Assembly (NCBI RefSeq): GCF_036785885.1 | Contig: NC_092317.1 | Location: 6,450,501-6,514,500, forward strand | DNA: 64,000 bases | DNA from: Coffea arabica | Taxonomy: Eukaryota > Streptophyta > Magnoliopsida > Gentianales > Rubiaceae | Direction: 5' to 3' | Shown here: in pieces, positions 37,404 to 48,300 of the stretch | Layout: each line of letters starts with the position of its first letter | Position numbering within the stretch: the first letter of the stretch is position 1 | Notes under the pieces: model-generated | What the model was told of the DNA's origin: nothing | Databases searched by the model: none | What the model saw: only the letters and a program-made list of their open reading frames with translations | Made by a program: the position numbers and the translations under genes

Positions 37404-37680
37404 TAAAGCAATCTGCATGTCCACAAAGATCTCTGGACCGTGTATGCGAGTACAAGTTGACAAATAAGGGTTGAAAGGAAACTAATTTCTGCTCTCTTCG
37501 TTCTCTTTATCCTATACCTTCTTGATTTCCCAGAAGTTAATGTACGCAATATAAGCTGGTCTATGCATCATTCATGGGGCGACATTCATCCTTTTCGGTA
37601 CAAGAAGCTCGCCTCATTGCTAAATTGTGTTTTGTGTGCTCATGGATTACAAGAATTTCACCTAAACCTGGTCTAAAAAA

Positions 37681-40152
37681 CTAATAATAATCTCGACAAG
37701 AACATGTCCCGTCTCTAAAGTGATGAAAGCAATTTGAATCTCGTAAAATGATATGACGGCAGAACATTTTCGATATGAATTTCATAGCAGTGTGGCAGTC
37801 ACCACAGACCCTAAGATTCTTGTATATCCTAATGGGTGCTCCTTGTGGCACATATAGAAGGCCAAATGCAACGGCCAACTTCTCACTATGGTAGGCAAGA
37901 CCTTGTTCCTTACCCTCGTCGTTGATGTCATGAAGTGCACAATTCACGTCTGGTACATATCCAGCTTTCTTGATTAAACCCATGACTTCACTAGTTTTCG
38001 AGTAGATCTGATCGGACTTTGGATGGCTTCTATCTTCAGACATAAACCTGTGCACCTTACCATTCATTTCGAGCCAACTATACCCTGGCTCCTTGCTTAT
38101 GCACTTTGATTTCATCAGTTTCCTCACTGCTGCAGCATCTTCCCACTTGCCAGCTTTAGAGTACATATTAGACAGCATAACATAAGGGACAGCATCTTGT
38201 GGCGTCAATTTAAACAGGACCGAAGCTGCCTTCTTTGCCAGGTCTATATTCCCATGTTTCCTACATGCAGCAAGGAAAACTTTCCAAACAGTCACATCAG
38301 GCTCCACAGCCATTTCATCGAGCAACTTTTCAGCTTCGAGCAGTTTTCCTGCACGTCCCAGAAGGTCAACCATACATGCATAGTGATCAGGACCAGGCCT
38401 TATTCCATGAACATTTATCATGGATTCAAAATATCTACATCCCTCATCAACAAGCCCAGCATGGCTGCAAGCAAACAGTAAGCCTATAAAAGTAATGAAG
38501 TCTGGTTTTATGCCACTGAGTATCATTTGGTCATACAACCCGAGAGACTCCTTTCCTTTACCATTCTGAGCATAACCAACTATAAGAGCAGTCCAAGTAA
38601 TCACATTCCTGTTAGCCATTGACTTGAAAACTCTGTTGGCCTCTTCTAAGCAACCACAATTTGCATACATTGTCACAAGAGAGTTGTCAACCGATAAGGA
38701 TGACTGAAGTCCAGATTTCATGAAATTTGCATGAACTTGTTGTCCAAACTCTAGCAAAGCCAACTCTGCACAGGAACTCAAGATGCTAGAAGTGATAACT
38801 TGGTCGGGTTCAACACCAGAATTTCTCATCTTGCAGAACAATTTCAGAGCTTCTTCATGGGAGCCATTATGAGCACAACCAGTAACAGCAGAGGTCCAAG
38901 AGATCACATCCCTGTCCAGTATAGTGTTAAACACCTTAAATGCGTAACTTAAATCTCCCTGTTTTGCATACATATCCACAAGGGCATTGCCAATGAGATT
39001 ATAGCCTTGAAAGCCAGTCTTGATCACTCGACAATGAACGGATTGTCCTATTTTCACATCCTTTTTGGAAGTAAGACAGTTCAAGACAGATGGGTAAGTG
39101 AAGTCATCAACTCCGATATCCCTCTCATGCATCACCTTAAATAATGACAATGCTTCCTCTTCATACCCATTTTTCACATACCCAAGTATCAATGAATTCC
39201 AAGAAACCGCATGATCAGCTTCCATTGACTCCAATGCCTTCCTAGCACTATGCAAGTCCCCACATTTAGCATACATGTCAATTAATGCACTCTGAACAAA
39301 GACGTTTGCTTCTAAGCCTTCACGAACAATGCAGCAATGCACCTGTACCCCAAACCTAACATCAGAAACAGCAGCACACGCTGTCAAAACTCCGGGAAAG
39401 GTATATTGATTTGCCTCAACCCCCTCCACCTTCATGCCTCTGAAACAATGAATTGTTTTGTGTGCATCACCATTCAGCGAATAGCCATTAATCATAGCGG
39501 TCCAAGTAACATGATTTCTTCCGCTAGGCATCTCTTCAAATAGCAACTCAGCCTCCGTCACACACAAGCACTTTGCATACATATCAATAAGGCCAGTGAT
39601 TACAAATACATTTGTGTCAAAATTGGTCTTAGTGGCATATCCATGGACCTGTTTGCCTTTCAAAAGCAAACCCTTTACAGAACACACCCTTAGAACACTG
39701 CCTAACGTGTACTGACTCGGCTTATGGCCCTCCAATTGCATCTCCCGGAACAACTGAAAACCTTCAGTTTCATACCCATATTTGCAATACCCAGAAATGA
39801 GGGACGACCAGGTGATTGAACTCTTATTTGGGGCATCATCAAACACTTTCTTTGCTTCAGTTAACCTCCCTGAATCAGCATACCCAGAAACCATAGTGTT
39901 CCAAGTGAACTCATCTCTCTGGGGAATTTTCTCAAATAGTTTCCGTGCTTCATCTATTCGGCCTGATCCCACCAGCTCATTCAAAGATCTATTGATGCCA
40001 AGCAATGAAGATTTAGTGCTTGCCAAGCTCGCAATGCTGCAAGCTTTAAGACTCAAATCGAAGCACCAATCTGGATAAGAAGAAGGCTTTGTTAATAAAC
40101 TATTGTGCCGCGAGTATAATTTGTGCATGAGCACAGGCTTTTCTTTCTGCAA
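37681..40152 (-). CDS. PLS-class PPR protein with C-terminal DYW domain
   Basis: 823 residues, no intron, as usual for PPR genes. A basic N-terminus (MHKLYSRHNSLLTKPSS, from Met9) fits mitochondrial or plastid targeting. A long array of P, L and S repeats follows (for example TWNTMVSGYADSGRLTEAKK, VFVQSALIDMYAKCGDLHSA). E1/E2 motifs then lead to the PG box (EPGYSWLEM) and a DYW deaminase domain. The domain has HSEK (755-758), CGDCH (783-787) and FHHFRDGTCSC, the zinc and active-site residues of the cytidine deaminase fold. Such proteins bind one or a few organellar transcripts and convert C to U (family knowledge). The last three residues are DYY, not DYW. The target is unknown. The start at Met9 (40128) is an equally possible initiation site. 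Confidence 0.93.
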   Translation of the reverse strand: MQKEKPVLMHKLYSRHNSLLTKPSSYPDWCFDLSLKACSIASLASTKSSLLGINRSLNELVGSGRIDEARKLFEKIPQRDEFTWNTMVSGYADSGRLTEAKKVFDDAPNKSSITWSSLISGYCKYGYETEGFQLFREMQLEGHKPSQYTLGSVLRVCSVKGLLLKGKQVHGYATKTNFDTNVFVITGLIDMYAKCLCVTEAELLFEEMPSGRNHVTWTAMINGYSLNGDAHKTIHCFRGMKVEGVEANQYTFPGVLTACAAVSDVRFGVQVHCCIVREGLEANVFVQSALIDMYAKCGDLHSARKALESMEADHAVSWNSLILGYVKNGYEEEALSLFKVMHERDIGVDDFTYPSVLNCLTSKKDVKIGQSVHCRVIKTGFQGYNLIGNALVDMYAKQGDLSYAFKVFNTILDRDVISWTSAVTGCAHNGSHEEALKLFCKMRNSGVEPDQVITSSILSSCAELALLEFGQQVHANFMKSGLQSSLSVDNSLVTMYANCGCLEEANRVFKSMANRNVITWTALIVGYAQNGKGKESLGLYDQMILSGIKPDFITFIGLLFACSHAGLVDEGCRYFESMINVHGIRPGPDHYACMVDLLGRAGKLLEAEKLLDEMAVEPDVTVWKVFLAACRKHGNIDLAKKAASVLFKLTPQDAVPYVMLSNMYSKAGKWEDAAAVRKLMKSKCISKEPGYSWLEMNGKVHRFMSEDRSHPKSDQIYSKTSEVMGLIKKAGYVPDVNCALHDINDEGKEQGLAYHSEKLAVAFGLLYVPQGAPIRIYKNLRVCGDCHTAMKFISKMFCRHIILRDSNCFHHFRDGTCSCRDYY

Positions 40153-40953
40153 CCTCAGGCAGAAAAAATCGTTATTCGCTCGTCAGTTTAAGTGAAAGGC
40201 GTGAAACTAATCTCTAACTTGTCCTAACGACTTCAACTTACGTTGCAATGTCAATATGTTGGGAAATTGGTCAGTGAAGAAGCTTAACGCCCCGAATAGC
40301 TCACTGCGTCTAGCAAGTCGAGTTCGAGTATTCAATTTAAATTTAAAATTTTTAATATATTATTATTATGAAATTATCTTTGTATTCAAAAGAATGATTG
40401 AATTTATAAAATGTTTCAGGTCATACAATATTTTTTGAAGGCGATAATGTCTTTTCACTAAAAAATTATCAAGAAAAATGAAATTTTCAAATATTTTTTA
40501 CTTGAACTTGATCGGGCTCGTATTGACTCGAATCCCATGCGAGTCGAGTTCGAGTTTTATGAGTAATGCATCGAGTTTGAACTTGAGTTCCAGTAATACT
40601 CCTCGTTTGAGATTGAGTATCCTTTTTGCAGATTGAGTATAATAATACTCGAGCTCAATTTAACTCGACTACATCCCTAATTGTTACATTATGTCTTTAT
40701 AATTAGAATTAGTTTTTAAAAAGAAAACAACCATGACATATATAAATATTTAGTTTTATTAAAAAATATATATATATATAATTTTCACGAAATTAAAAAT
40801 CACGATGGAGCTAGCAGGAAATTAGCTTGGGCCTTGGGTTAGACAGGAGAAAAGATGGCTAGGAATTCCCCAAAAAAAAAAAAAAAAATCCCCCAAAAAT
40901 TCTGCAGCGCTTGCATACAGCCTCAATTTAATAATACTAACTTCTATGTCATC
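40153..40953. other. PPR upstream region with a degenerate GAGTTCGAG-rich repeat
   Basis: After the PPR promoter region, 40310-40680 is rich in recurring words such as GTCGAGTTCGAGT, ACTCGAATC and CTCGAGCTC. They resemble a widespread class of plant terminal-repeat DNA elements built from GAGCTCGA words. Ends could not be fixed. A similar block lies at about 48640-48850. Confidence 0.35.
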
Positions 40954-41272
40954 TATATAATGGAGTATCCATTGAGAGAAAGTTCATATTTCCACCGATA
41001 TTCGTTGACAGTTAGAGTTATATAAACAATCGAAGTTGGCCACTTAATAATGATTAAATGATCATTAACTATATTAAATTTAAAGTTTGGACAGTCCAAA
41101 TCTGTACTCCACAACTCTCTCAACTTCTTTTAGTCACCATCATTATTTTGTTCCCACGTTTTGGTTGTTTATAATTTGCTGCAGACCGAAATAACCTTAA
41201 AAATTCTTTGACAAGTCAATGCATAGCTCCTTGTGCCAAATTAATGGTTCTGCAGAAAACTAGTTGAAACCT

Positions 41273-41868
41273 ATGTTTTCAGAACCGGACCGGATATCGA
41301 CTCGATTGAACTCAGGGGTCAGGGGTTAATGGGTTCAACCGAATTCGATAAGGGTTGAACCGAATGACGTCATAAATAAAAATTATTTAAAAATTAAAAT
41401 ATTATATGTAAAATACTTAATAACATGTTAATATTAATAAAGGTATATTCATATATATTTGATGTTTCAAATATATTTAACAAGAAAATACAAATAAATT
41501 AGAACAATCAGGTAGCAATTTATATTATTTAATAAGCATTAACAAGTTTAGAATTAAAATTATGGATTTAATTGAAAAATAACACCAAACTTTAAGACAA
41601 CATTTATAAAGTATGAAATATTTGAGATATATTAATAATTTTTAACAACTTAAGGGTCAAAACATCATATTAAAAATATTTTGACCTTTCAAAAAAGTAA
41701 AAAAAAAAAAAAAGACCGGGTTCATTTTTTCGGTCAAACCGGGTCAAATCCGGTTTTGATCTGATTTGACCGAATTTTTGATTTTCCGATTTTTAGGATT
41801 AACTCGGACAGGACAACTGGCCGGTTTCCAGTTCGACTGGCAGGTCCGGTCCGAGTTTAAAAACAGAG
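41273..41868. mobile_element. Mutator-type MITE inserted in copy A
   Basis: The 596 bp element has imperfect inverted ends (TGTTTTCAGAACCGGACCGG on the left; inverted right end TGTTTTTAAACTCGGACCGG). A perfect 10 bp direct repeat GTTGAAACCT flanks it at 41263-41272 and 41869-41878, the long target duplication typical of Mutator-like elements. It has no coding capacity. Copy B lacks it near 60224, which gives an empty site. Confidence 0.85.
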
Positions 41869-41982
41869 GTTGAAACCTACCACAAAAACAAACTTGGTTG
41901 AGTTTTGTGGTTTTACTTTCTCTTCCACAGCAATCCGAACTTTATGAATAGCTTTCTTTCATTCGGTTAACAAGGTCTTGCA

Positions 41983-42084
41983 TATGAGGGAAGGTTGGGT
42001 TAGATTGCATGGTAAGATGGGATAAATTGTGAATAGAAAATTTTAGATTCAAAACCTTCCACTTATCCAAAAAAAAAAAAAAAT
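41983..42084 (+). mobile_element. SINE inserted in copy A
   Basis: Contains a B-box-like TTAGATTCAAAACC and an A run at 42069-42083. The paired position in copy B lacks this block, which shows it is an insertion. The target duplication is not clear, and the ends are approximate. Confidence 0.6.
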
Positions 42085-44229
42085 GCCTAAAGAGATATTG
42101 TGTCCATCATAACAAAAGCAGAAGGTTTTGGATCAAGACCATGCGCATAGTGGGTTACTTCCCCAAATATATTTGCTTACATCACCATTACAATTTCCGA
42201 TACAACTTTTTATCTTCTTAATTACCTTTTTATCTCACATACATCACATCACAAAAAGTGCTACAGTAAAAATATCTCAAATAACTCACTATCCAAACAA
42301 ACCCAAAGGGGTAAACAGGATACCTTAGAAAACTTTAGGGACTTCTAAGGTAATTAACCACGGGCAAAACATTTGTTATTTTTTGGCCCATCTCAGCCCT
42401 TGGAGTTCTTTTTATTTGCTAAAAACCACAGCAAGGAATTCACCAAGGAAAAAAAAAATTTTTGATTGAAAATCCGGCAGAACCATATAGAGTCCTGAGT
42501 AAATTTGTAACCCATTAGTTTTCATTGCGTTCTTCTGACAATGTACATGGATGTTGAGAAACTTGTAATGATTTGAGTGGGGGTGGATCAGACAAGACGT
42601 GTTCAAGATTTTGCATGAGATTTAGGACCTTCAAATATCCCTGATAAGTACGTAGAAAGTATTTTGTTAGTCCCTTTGCCTTGAAGTAGGAACAAAAAAG
42701 ACATAAAAAACATTGAATAGGAAATTATATTAATAAGTATCCACACTATTTAATCAGTAAATACTAGACAAACCATGAAGCCAGTTAAAAATAAAAATAA
42801 GATTCTCGACATTGAATTATCATTCATGCACACAAAATAAACACAAGCAAAAACACATCTAAATACAGGACATGGCAAATGGCAGCTGAATTGGCTGACA
42901 GAAAATTGAGATATAACATGAAGAATATGGTGAATTTCAGTCAGAACCTGGAAAAACACACTCTACTTGCTGGATGGTTGCGTAAAAACCCGGAAACCAT
43001 CCTGATAAATTCTTGCAGGATAGCTGGTGTTGCTTGAATTCGTGGTAATGGATCTCAAGATGGCAGGCACGGAATTCATTTGGACTATAAGGGAAAACGC
43101 CTGAAAATCACCATTTTGACTGATGAAACTATCTCATCCGGCCATGTTTGTATATCAGAGATGAATTTCAAGAAGCTATCTATCTCTTAGGTTTGTTGTT
43201 AATGGTAATGGGAATACTATTTGTAAGGGGAGCAAATGCCCTCCAGGTCGGAAATAGAAAGGCCTTTAGCTTTCTTCAAATTTTCTCTAATTTCTTTTTG
43301 TCATGACACGATGAGAAAGTACATATTAGTGCTGAGAAACGATCGAAACAGACAAAACAAGAAAGTTACCCATTCCCTTATATGCATTGCTATTTGCTGG
43401 AACAAACTCATGAGAGGCCACAGCACTGAGAACATTGCGCAATAGGAAGCTCAACGGAGGAGCATTTTGCAGAAAACGTTAATCTGATACCCATCAAGCT
43501 AGTGAAATGAATCTAGCCAATTCTCTTTTTGCTTCTTTCACGATTTTTGCAGAAAACGTTAATGATACCTTGTAGTTCAAAAATGACAAAAACAAGACAA
43601 ATAATAAAGTTATCATGTCTTTTAGGCGTGAGAACCGCTCTCTTTCGGCACATGCATGCAATTCGTCGGCTCAATTTAACAATATCTTTGCTTGCCAATT
43701 CTTTTCTAAATTTTGACGTGGGTTTTCTTTTGAAATCCCATTTGTTATTTCAGTCTTTGTTTTTATCACATCTACGCATCTCCTGTATATCTTTCTTCAT
43801 CAACAGGGTAAAAGATGTTGTTTCATGAACATTAATTGATTTTCTTTAACTTTATTAGGGCATGTTTGGCTAATCGTGAGAGATAGAATGAGAAAGTACT
43901 CAATTAAATATATCCAACCTCAGAATCCAAAAGATCACTAGATCAATAGGATCATTCCGTGCGATCCATTTTCGCTTGCATGCAAAACAAAAGTTGGAGC
44001 TGAAGATCATGGAAATCTATAGTTATATATAAGACTATTTTATTTGCTCAAGACATACTTGAACAATGTTTCTTTATGAAAATATATAAAGACATTGAAG
44101 GCAACCAATTAACTTTCCCTAACGGCACGAATTGGGATGATATCAAGTAGTATACCTTCATGGCTCAAGAAATGGTATTTAAAAAGTATTTCTTACCAAC
44201 ATTAATGCATGCTTTGGCATGATAAGCAT

Positions 44230-44460
44230 ACTCAATATATCATTTGTATTTCACAATTTAGGATATATAGCAAACATTATATATTCATACATCTTACAAA
44301 CAGCGGTTGCATAGCAAACTTCATTCATAACTTTCAAATATACATATCAAATACATCCATTTCATTCGTATTTCACAATTCAGGATGTATAGCAAATACT
44401 ATCGTATCTTACAATGGAAAATGCATAGCAAACCTGGATTCTTTCACAACTTCCATATAC
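44230..44460. repeat. Diverged tandem repeats, about 120 bp unit
   Basis: Two neighbouring blocks, from about 44238 and 44360, share GTATTTCACAATT-AGGAT, TATAGCAAA and GCATAGCAAAC-T. The same arrangement is present in copy B near 62440-62600. It is in the downstream flank of the four-helix protein gene. Confidence 0.55.
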
Positions 44461-44531
44461 AAATTATTGGAGGATAGCTATATATTAGCAAGCACCAAGC
44501 AACGTCTTAACTTGCAAATTTACAAGGACGG

Positions 44532-44568
44532 GTAGCAAGTAGCAAGTAGCAAGTAGCAAGTAGCAAGC
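44532..44568 (+). repeat. Heptanucleotide tandem repeat (TAGCAAG)n
   Basis: Five copies of TAGCAAG here. The matching site in copy B, 62695-62715, has three, so the array changed length after the duplication. Confidence 0.9.
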
Positions 44569-44796
44569 ACCTGGCAACATCTTCAGAGGTACGTAACATA
44601 TCGATTTATCTCCCACTTTTACTTAGACGATTTGGGGTTCTTCTTATACTTCCACACTTTGATAGAAACAAAGAGTCTACATATAGTAGTACTTTACGAT
44701 TCAAGAGAGGGTGGGGATTAGAAGGAGTATGACCATCTATTGATGGAGGGCTGATTGAGGAATCAAGATCATGCTTTCTTGGGAAAAAAAAGCAAT

Positions 44797-45309
44797 TCAG
44801 TTTAAGCGATAAGAAAGATATATTCCAAGAAGGCTCAAGGCATAGATAGACCAGGATATTAGCTTAAGCCAAAGGGGGAAAAACATGGTTGTGGCAAGGA
44901 AAAACAAGGTGGCTCCGAAGAAGACCCAGGCATATTGTAGCACTAGACCCAGAGCAGGATTGGAGTTCCTAGATATGTAGATGGATAGAAAGAGAGCGGT
45001 GAAGCATAATATTAACATGAGACAAGCCAAGTGGAAGGCTATTGGAATATGGTTCAGATTCTGGATCTTTATCATTGGAATATTGATTGCTGCGAAGCAA
45101 AATCCCAAAATCAAAAGGTGCTGATCTTGTTGATTATTTGGGGCAAAACCTAAACGTGGTGGTGGTGCAGGTACAACGTTAGCAGCAAATAGTTGCTCAC
45201 GCAACTGAGGAGGAAATACTATGACTTGAAGGTACCTCAGAGACTGCTCTATCATTCTTTTGGTTGATGTATATAAACTTGCAACATAGTTTGCTGCTTT
45301 ATCTCCCAT
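44797..45309 (-). CDS. Unrecognised four-helix membrane protein, copy A
   Basis: 170 residues in one exon. A hydrophilic N-terminus of about 60 residues starts MGDKAANYVASLYTSTKR and contains a proline cluster (VVPAPPPRLG). Four hydrophobic helices follow at about 64-80, 90-112, 121-143 and 147-166. The last loop and helix carry FFPLWLKLISWSIY. I do not recognise a named family or catalytic motif. It differs from the copy at 62940-63452 at 19 positions by eye (about 89% identical), many conservative, with no frame damage, so purifying selection is plausible. A TATA-like TATATATAT lies at about 45350-45358, which leaves a very short leader. Copy B has about 30 bp more leader. A more distant relative lies at 56233-56943. 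Confidence 0.72.
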   Translation of the reverse strand: MGDKAANYVASLYTSTKRMIEQSLRYLQVIVFPPQLREQLFAANVVPAPPPRLGFAPNNQQDQHLLILGFCFAAINIPMIKIQNLNHIPIAFHLACLMLILCFTALFLSIYISRNSNPALGLVLQYAWVFFGATLFFLATTMFFPLWLKLISWSIYALSLLGIYLSYRLN

Positions 45310-45349
45310 TGTTCAAGAATGTCTGAGCAATTTTAGGTTCAGGTCACCT

Positions 45350-45358
45350 ATATATATA
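45350..45358 (-). promoter_or_regulatory. Probable TATA element of four-helix gene copy A
   Basis: An AT alternating run about 40 nt upstream of the start codon. The equivalent of copy B is at 63523-63532, about 71 nt upstream. Confidence 0.4.
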
Positions 45359-48300
45359 CATACTGCTTGAACCCTAGGACGGAAACCACCTTATTACGTT
45401 TCTTTAAGAATTGTCAAAAAGAACTTCAAGATGGTTAACTATCAACCATTATCATCTAAACAGTAAAATTTTACATTTCCGTGCCCAGACGAAAGGATTA
45501 GCGGGGAACTGTTTGTCATGCAATAAAAATTGGATGCAAATGAACGCTTAAAATTTATCTGCTGTTGACTATTGAATTATTGATGAAATAATGGAGCACT
45601 ATTTATCTTATCAATGGTTTTTTTGGAAGGAAAGTTGCGCAAATTGTCTGTTAGATTGTTACATCTATGATTATCCTTTCTCTAATTTCTCACAATTAAA
45701 GTGATGCATATGCACAGAAGACTATTATCGAACCAGGAACAAGTGGATCAACTTTCCTTGTCAAGCTTCATAAATGAGTTCAATCAATACTGCGGATAAC
45801 GCACAGAGATGGAACATAAATCCTAAGGTTTCGTTTGGTTTGGTTCTGTCAGTAACAAGCACTATATCTAATTATGCATGGCCAAGAAACGGAAAGGACA
45901 CATCAAACTCTTATCAGTCATGTTGATTACAGTTGTTTTCTCTCCCTGTTCTGGGGTTACATATATAACCGGTTGCTAGAATTCAGTTAATGCGAATACA
46001 CAACAATTATATTCATCTCCTTTTTTTTTTTATAGTAAAATTGAAGATTTTTCTTTTTTTTTTCGATGCTTAGAAGTAGATTATTGTTTACAACCCTTGC
46101 TAATGAGTCATAATGATATTTTAACTCTTGTAATTATTTATTTATTTGTTTGTAAGTACAATATCTATACTATATACAATAGGAGAGTCTCCATTCGATA
46201 TAAACAATTCATGTCACTTAATGTTATATCAAAAATATCCTCTAAAATTACTTTTCAATCTACTCAAGTTACCTCTTTTTCTCTACCATGAATTTAAATA
46301 CAATAACTTCCTATAAAATAAAAAAAGAATACTATTTATAGATTTTTTAGAAAAGCACACATATGCTCTAACATGACTTTAAATATAATAGTTGATCATT
46401 AAAAAAAATAATTAATTATATATTTTTGAAATAAGCACAGATGTAGGATGTGTCAAAATCTAGCAACTAGTTATTTATTATTACCATTAGCTAGGGCATA
46501 AAATTACTTTAAGAAGCCAGTAGTTGCCCATGATCCGCCACCCCCTGCGTCCCACAAAAATATGATATTTTCGTACGCCAAAAAATTGGAATACTTCTCG
46601 CAGCAGCAGGGTAATTAAGAAAACTTATAAAAAAAAAAAAAATTCCAGCCCATGAATTAATAGGATAGTTGTACCTTACCTGATGACATCGAGTGGATTT
46701 AATCCTAACATAAATGTACCAATAAACCAACTGGAATCGCAAACGTTAATACATTGGTAGAATACTAACCTGTGAAGAGAAAAAAAAATGGTTAGATCAT
46801 TCATAGTGCAAACAGTGAAGGCGGGAACATCGTACTCAGTCTCATACAAAAGATGCATTAACGTTAATGTGTGTCGTACAAAGATTCATACATCTCTATA
46901 TTTTGACAAGTAAAGGGCTTTTGATAAACTGAGAACTTAAGTTCAAAATTCGAAGACGTGAATTAATATTAGCACTTTCAAATTTTTTTTTTTTTTTTGA
47001 AGCATTCCATCTCTTCTTTTGCTTTAGATTAATCCGAGGATGGAATATCCAAACTTTTATGGGAGTGCCAATAATAAGCTGAACTTTGATTGCTGAAATC
47101 AAATATTCAATTCCATCTATTATAGGATATAGTTGAATATAAAAAGTTTTGTATCATCTTTTATACGACGAAGCTATAGTATTTTATCCTGTGCATTGGC
47201 AGGCTGTATATGTTTCTTTTTTTGGTTAGTTAAGAGCTTGTGCAAAGAATAAGAATTAGAGAACGAAAGAAACAAAGAATTAAACAAAAAAGATTTCAAA
47301 AAAAAATGTCAACGATATTCTTGCATATTTATTTCAGAAAGTTATTGTATTCTAAATACTTAACTACCATACCATTTTTAAAAAATTTCTACACTATAAT
47401 GTGATAATACTCATCAAAATAATTTGCAGTGCAGATAAAGGAACAATAGGTTTTGTTTGATATATTTATCAAAACTTTTACAATGATTATGCACCTATAA
47501 TTTCATATTTATTTTCAAAAAATAAAAAGTGCAGCAATTTGCCATTATCTCATGAATGAATCTTCAGTTTCCAGTAAAGCTAATAAATGTAACAACGCAA
47601 CAATTAGATAATTTTACTTTTATTTCAACAAGCAAGCAAAATCCTTTAGTACGTTGAAACCATAAGTTGTTGTAAGAGAGATAAACCATAAGTAAAATTA
47701 ATTGAAAGAAAGTTAACTACTAAAAAGGGTAAAATTAAAGTATTTATTGACCTATCATTTATCTTCAATTAGGCATATCACTTGGACAATAGAAAATAAT
47801 TAATTTTATGCACATACAGACACACGTATACATAGTTTAGTTTCAAAGTCGTTTGTGGAGACTAATAGACTGGCTACTGTTATGGAAGGTGTGCGTTTGA
47901 ACATATGTGAGAGACATGAAATAGTGTGTATGAGTTGTTTTGCCTGTGAGGTAGAAGAAAGGGCTTTTATATGTGTTAATAGATAAAAAGTGAATGCAAT
48001 TGTGTTTGCCACAAGAAAAAAAGTGTGTTTATTTGTGGGTCCGTGGGTATGTAAGGGCGTGGGTGTATGTGCATGTGTGCGTAAGAGACAAAGGGAGGGT
48101 GAGAGCTTGTGCGTGTGTATGTTGGTTTGTTAGGTGATTAATTAGGGAGAACTTAAATCTACATGGGTCACTTTTTGTATCTGTATGGTCCGGTGGTGAT
48201 TCAGTTCTCGTCGGTTCTTCGTGGTCCTGTTGGGTTAACTCCTTAGTATAAATTAGGATAAGAGTATGAGTAAGTGTATATGGTGATAGTAGATAAAAAA

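Larger units (their letters stand above)
40954..46109. repeat. Segmental duplication, copy A
   Basis: Collinear with 59881-64000. Matches recur through the whole length: ATATTCGTTGACAGTTAGAG near 41000 and 59923, CGTAGAAAGTATTTTGTTAG near 42650 and 60853, CAGGTCGGAAATAGAAAGGC near 43243 and 61437, and the four-helix protein gene near 45 and 63.2 kb. Copy A is longer because of a MITE (41273-41868), a SINE (about 41983-42084) and about 300 bp at 45715-46012 that are absent from copy B. The copies are clearly diverged but readily alignable by eye. The right limit is uncertain because copy B runs off the window. Confidence 0.9.

Noticed and set aside
42750-42959. Minus-strand frame shared with 61002-61241 (SVSQFSCHLPCPVF run)
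   Set aside because: Shared only because the whole segment is duplicated. The frames start differently, and the upstream part is interrupted in copy A.
44532-44568. Regular short repeats suggesting a CRISPR-like array
   Set aside because: Seven-base head-to-tail units without spacers in a plant genome: a simple minisatellite.
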